DNA of 64,000 nucleotides from an uncultured Duncaniella sp. GTDB taxonomy: Bacteria > Bacteroidota > Bacteroidia > Bacteroidales > Muribaculaceae. Shown in pieces: positions 62,059 to 64,000 of the stretch. Made by a program: the position numbers and the translations under genes. The stretch lies in the NCBI GenBank assembly GCA_910576785.1, contig CAJTJG010000003.1, positions 38,408 through 102,407 on the forward strand, in the 5' to 3' direction. The stretch's first letter is position 1. Every line of letters starts with the position of its first letter. The notes below the pieces were generated by a model, which was given only the letters and a program-made list of their open reading frames with translations, was not told where the DNA came from and searched no databases.

Positions 62059-63408
62059 ATGAACACGGAGTCAATGATTGTCGCGGTTGTGCTTGGATTG
62101 TTGCTACCATGCTGTGGAATGCATGGAGTGGGGACGGTGCGGGTACATGCGGCTGATGATGCGGAGGCTCCGGCTGAGGACCGTATGGCGGATGGCATGG
62201 TGGCGGATGAACTGCCGGATACATTTCCGACGAATGTGTTTGACCGGGCGCCTTATCATCTCTCTGATTGGATGCAGAGGATAGTGGATGGTCAAAATGC
62301 TTTCGGACTGAGGCTTTACCGTGGTATGGCAAAGGGTGCCATGATGAATGCCGCTGTCTCCCCGATGAGCATGTGCATGAATCTGGATATGCTCACAAAC
62401 GGTGTGAAGGGTCTTGCCCGTGAGGAGATCCTGAGCGCTTTCGGCATCGATGCGGCGACGGTGTCGCAGAAGGAGCTGAATGTGTTCAACCGTATATTGT
62501 ACAAGCGGATGGTGTCGCTCGACACTGTCACGAAGGTGGCCATAGCCAATTCGGTGTGGATAAGTGATGATATGGATGTCAGACCGGAATTTGTGCGTGC
62601 GTGCCGCGAATATTATTTTGCAGGTGTCAGGGAGCGGGAATTGTCGGCTGAGCGGACACGGAGGGAGATAAACTCCTGGGTGTCGGAACGCACGGAGGGG
62701 CTGATCCCCGAGCTGTTGACGGAGAGACTGGACGACAACACACTCTTTACCCTTGTCAATACGATATATTTCAGAGGGACGTGGGAATGGCCTTTCAGTA
62801 AGAGCCTGACCATGGATCATCCATTTCATTGCGCTTCCGGAAAGGAGAGTGTGGTGAGTATGATGGATGGGGATGAGGACAAGCCGTTTGCCTATGAATC
62901 AGCGGATGATCTGTGTTTCAGGATGGTTGGCATGCCGTTTGCCGGAGGTGGATTTGAGATGCGGTTTTTGCTTCCGGACCATGGGAGCACGCTGTCGGAC
63001 TGCATGGAGCAGCTCACGCCTGAGGTGATGAAGCGGTTGCATGAGGGGCGGCGTCTGTCCAATTACCGGCTGTATCTTCCAAGATTCGAGGTGGGATTCA
63101 AGGCGTTTTACAGGACTCTTCTCGAAGCTATTGGCATACACGGCATTTTTACCACTCCCGGGGATTTCACAATGTTTGACAACGGTCCCGGTTGTGCGGT
63201 TGATGATGTGGTTCAGGAGGTGAAAGTGATTGTCAGTGAGAAGATGGTCGAGGCTTCCGCGGCTACCGCCATGGCTGTTGTCACATCCGATGAATTTGAT
63301 CATGAGGAACAGCAGGTCCCGATGGTGTTTGACCGCCCGTTCATATTCATGATTGTGGACCGTGTGACAGGGGCCTTGATCTTTATCGGTGATGTGAAGG
63401 AGTTGTAG
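62059..63408 (+). CDS. Serpin family protease inhibitor (exported)
   Basis: A 449-residue protein from the ATG at 62059 (a TTG at 62050 would add a basic residue). A hydrophobic N-terminus ending LLLPCCG suggests a lipoprotein; a Glu/Asp/Met-rich linker follows to about 60. The serpin domain (about 70-449) has NAAVSPMSMCMNLDMLTNGV, IANSVWISDDM, VNTIYFRGTWEWPFSKS and QVPMVFDRPFIFMIVD. The reactive loop (about 393-420) has hinge EKMVEASAATAMAVV, small residues as in inhibitory serpins, then acidic TSDEFDHEE. The usual P15 Gly is Met. Base composition is somewhat less GC-rich than the neighbours. Target protease unknown. Confidence 0.88.
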   Translation: MNTESMIVAVVLGLLLPCCGMHGVGTVRVHAADDAEAPAEDRMADGMVADELPDTFPTNVFDRAPYHLSDWMQRIVDGQNAFGLRLYRGMAKGAMMNAAVSPMSMCMNLDMLTNGVKGLAREEILSAFGIDAATVSQKELNVFNRILYKRMVSLDTVTKVAIANSVWISDDMDVRPEFVRACREYYFAGVRERELSAERTRREINSWVSERTEGLIPELLTERLDDNTLFTLVNTIYFRGTWEWPFSKSLTMDHPFHCASGKESVVSMMDGDEDKPFAYESADDLCFRMVGMPFAGGGFEMRFLLPDHGSTLSDCMEQLTPEVMKRLHEGRRLSNYRLYLPRFEVGFKAFYRTLLEAIGIHGIFTTPGDFTMFDNGPGCAVDDVVQEVKVIVSEKMVEASAATAMAVVTSDEFDHEEQQVPMVFDRPFIFMIVDRVTGALIFIGDVKEL

Positions 63409-63456
63409 AATTGAGATAAATGGCTGAAAAAGTGGGCGAATGTCGAAATTTTTTTG

Positions 63457-63464
63457 TACCTTTG
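63457..63464 (+). promoter_or_regulatory. -7 box of the glycogen synthase gene
   Basis: TACCTTTG matches TAnnTTTG; no clear -33. About 30 bp ahead of the start codon at 63494. Confidence 0.5.
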
Positions 63465-63493
63465 CGCCTTGACAACGAAAAAAGCAGAAATAG

Positions 63494-64000
63494 ATGAATA
63501 AAAAACCTGCTACACAGCACCTTGACCTCCTCTTTGAGGTGAGCTGGGAGGTGTGTAACAAGATTGGCGGAATATACACAGTTCTTTCCACCAAGGCAAA
63601 AACCCTCCAGAAAAACAGCAAGGACAAGACGGTATTCATAGGTCCCGACGTGTGGTCGGCGGAAAATCCGTCCCCTTGGTTCTCAGAGACTCCCGTAGCC
63701 GGGCTGAGCGAGTGGGCCGCGCAGGCCAAGCTCCCCGAAGGAGTCAGCGTCAGAGTGGGCCGCTGGGAAATCCCGGGCAGGCCGATAGCCGTGCTTGTGA
63801 AATTTGACGGCATGTATGCCGTCAAGGACGAGTTCTACGGCGAGATGTGGCAACGCTTCGGTGTGGATTCGCTCCACGCCTATGGCGACTATGATGAAGG
63901 ATGCGCGTTCGCCCACGCCTCCGGTGTGGTGATCGAGTCGATCCTGGCTTCGGGCTATGGCCTCCCCGAGGGTGCCCGCCCCGTGCCCGGCAAACGCGGA
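63494..64000 (+). CDS. Glycogen synthase, GT3-like (partial, runs off the window)
   Basis: The first 169 codons of a glycogen/starch synthase. LDLLFEVSWEVCNKIGGIYT, VLSTKAKTLQKNSKDKTVFI and FGVDSLHAYGDYDEGCAFAH resemble the N-terminus of the eukaryotic GT3 glycogen synthase (EVxWEVxNKxGGIYTV) more than bacterial GlgA (GT5, which starts KxGGLGDV). Cytoplasmic, storage polysaccharide synthesis. The 3' part lies beyond 64000. Confidence 0.85.
   Translation, partial: MNKKPATQHLDLLFEVSWEVCNKIGGIYTVLSTKAKTLQKNSKDKTVFIGPDVWSAENPSPWFSETPVAGLSEWAAQAKLPEGVSVRVGRWEIPGRPIAVLVKFDGMYAVKDEFYGEMWQRFGVDSLHAYGDYDEGCAFAHASGVVIESILASGYGLPEGARPVPGKRG

Overview
The window is about 64 kb of a gut-type Bacteroidales chromosome, most likely Muribaculaceae or a close relative. 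That placement is inference. It rests on the Bacteroidetes promoter pattern (TTTG, 19-21 nt, TAnnTTTG) ahead of many genes, the absence of Shine-Dalgarno sequences, DUF1573 and type-IX-secretion-like C-terminal tails, a parE-coaD-S41 protease cluster, a GT3-type glycogen synthase and a GC content in the high fifties. Most of the window is core metabolism and housekeeping. No prophage, insertion sequence, CRISPR array or rRNA operon was seen.

Layout. 1-142 is a chimeric edge: a 79-bp exact copy of part of the first gene joined to the 3' end of an outer-membrane protein gene. 0.2-6.5 kb: lipoprotein, meaB with two DUF1573 genes, then metY-cysK. 6.6-10 kb: a secreted protein and a TPR lipoprotein. 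10.2-14.3 kb: rnfDGEA, without rnfB or rnfC, followed by a CE7 esterase. 14.5-20.2 kb (minus): His-rich protein, queA, rpe, DedA, Ca2+/cation antiporter, UDG-like protein, secreted protein. 20.4-26.8 kb (minus): efp, slyD, zinc-ribbon protein, Nif3, aspS, menA, HIT, greA. 27.1-28.9 kb: a two-gene accessory unit, a membrane TIR protein with Sel1 repeats plus an exported Ig-like protein of lower GC. 28.9-35.3 kb (minus): S41 protease, mfd, trkH, joined by ATGA overlaps. 35.5-39.5 kb: tRNA-Asn, a GH106-like rhamnosidase and a secreted protein. 40-43.7 kb: tRNA-Asp and sufCDS, without sufB. 43.9-47.6 kb: GH31 glucosidase/xylosidase and a secreted protein. 47.8-55 kb (minus): BamE-like lipoprotein, prolyl oligopeptidase, S41 protease, coaD, parE. 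55-61.5 kb: MBL-fold hydrolase, CPA2 antiporter, inositol-phosphate synthase, M18 aminopeptidase, hypothetical. 62-64 kb: a serpin and the start of a glycogen synthase gene.

The spaces between genes carry much of the unusual content. At least seven copies of a long hairpin element built from GGACAAAA-type phrases lie mostly at 3' ends of genes. Each copy has its own outer-arm sequence, mirrored by its partner arm, and most share a loop. A second family (GAGTCCC...GGGACGA units) occurs at 46.5 and 61.6 kb, and a third mosaic family at 39.6-39.9 and 46.4 kb.

The best candidate for an undescribed system is the TIR-TM-Sel1 gene at 27.1 kb with its downstream exported protein. The TIR domain resembles SARM1 and keeps the likely catalytic Glu; the predicted topology puts the TIR inside the cell and the Sel1 repeats in the periplasm. 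The truncated-looking rnf and suf operons, each with a well-formed promoter directly before its first gene, are the other structural surprises.
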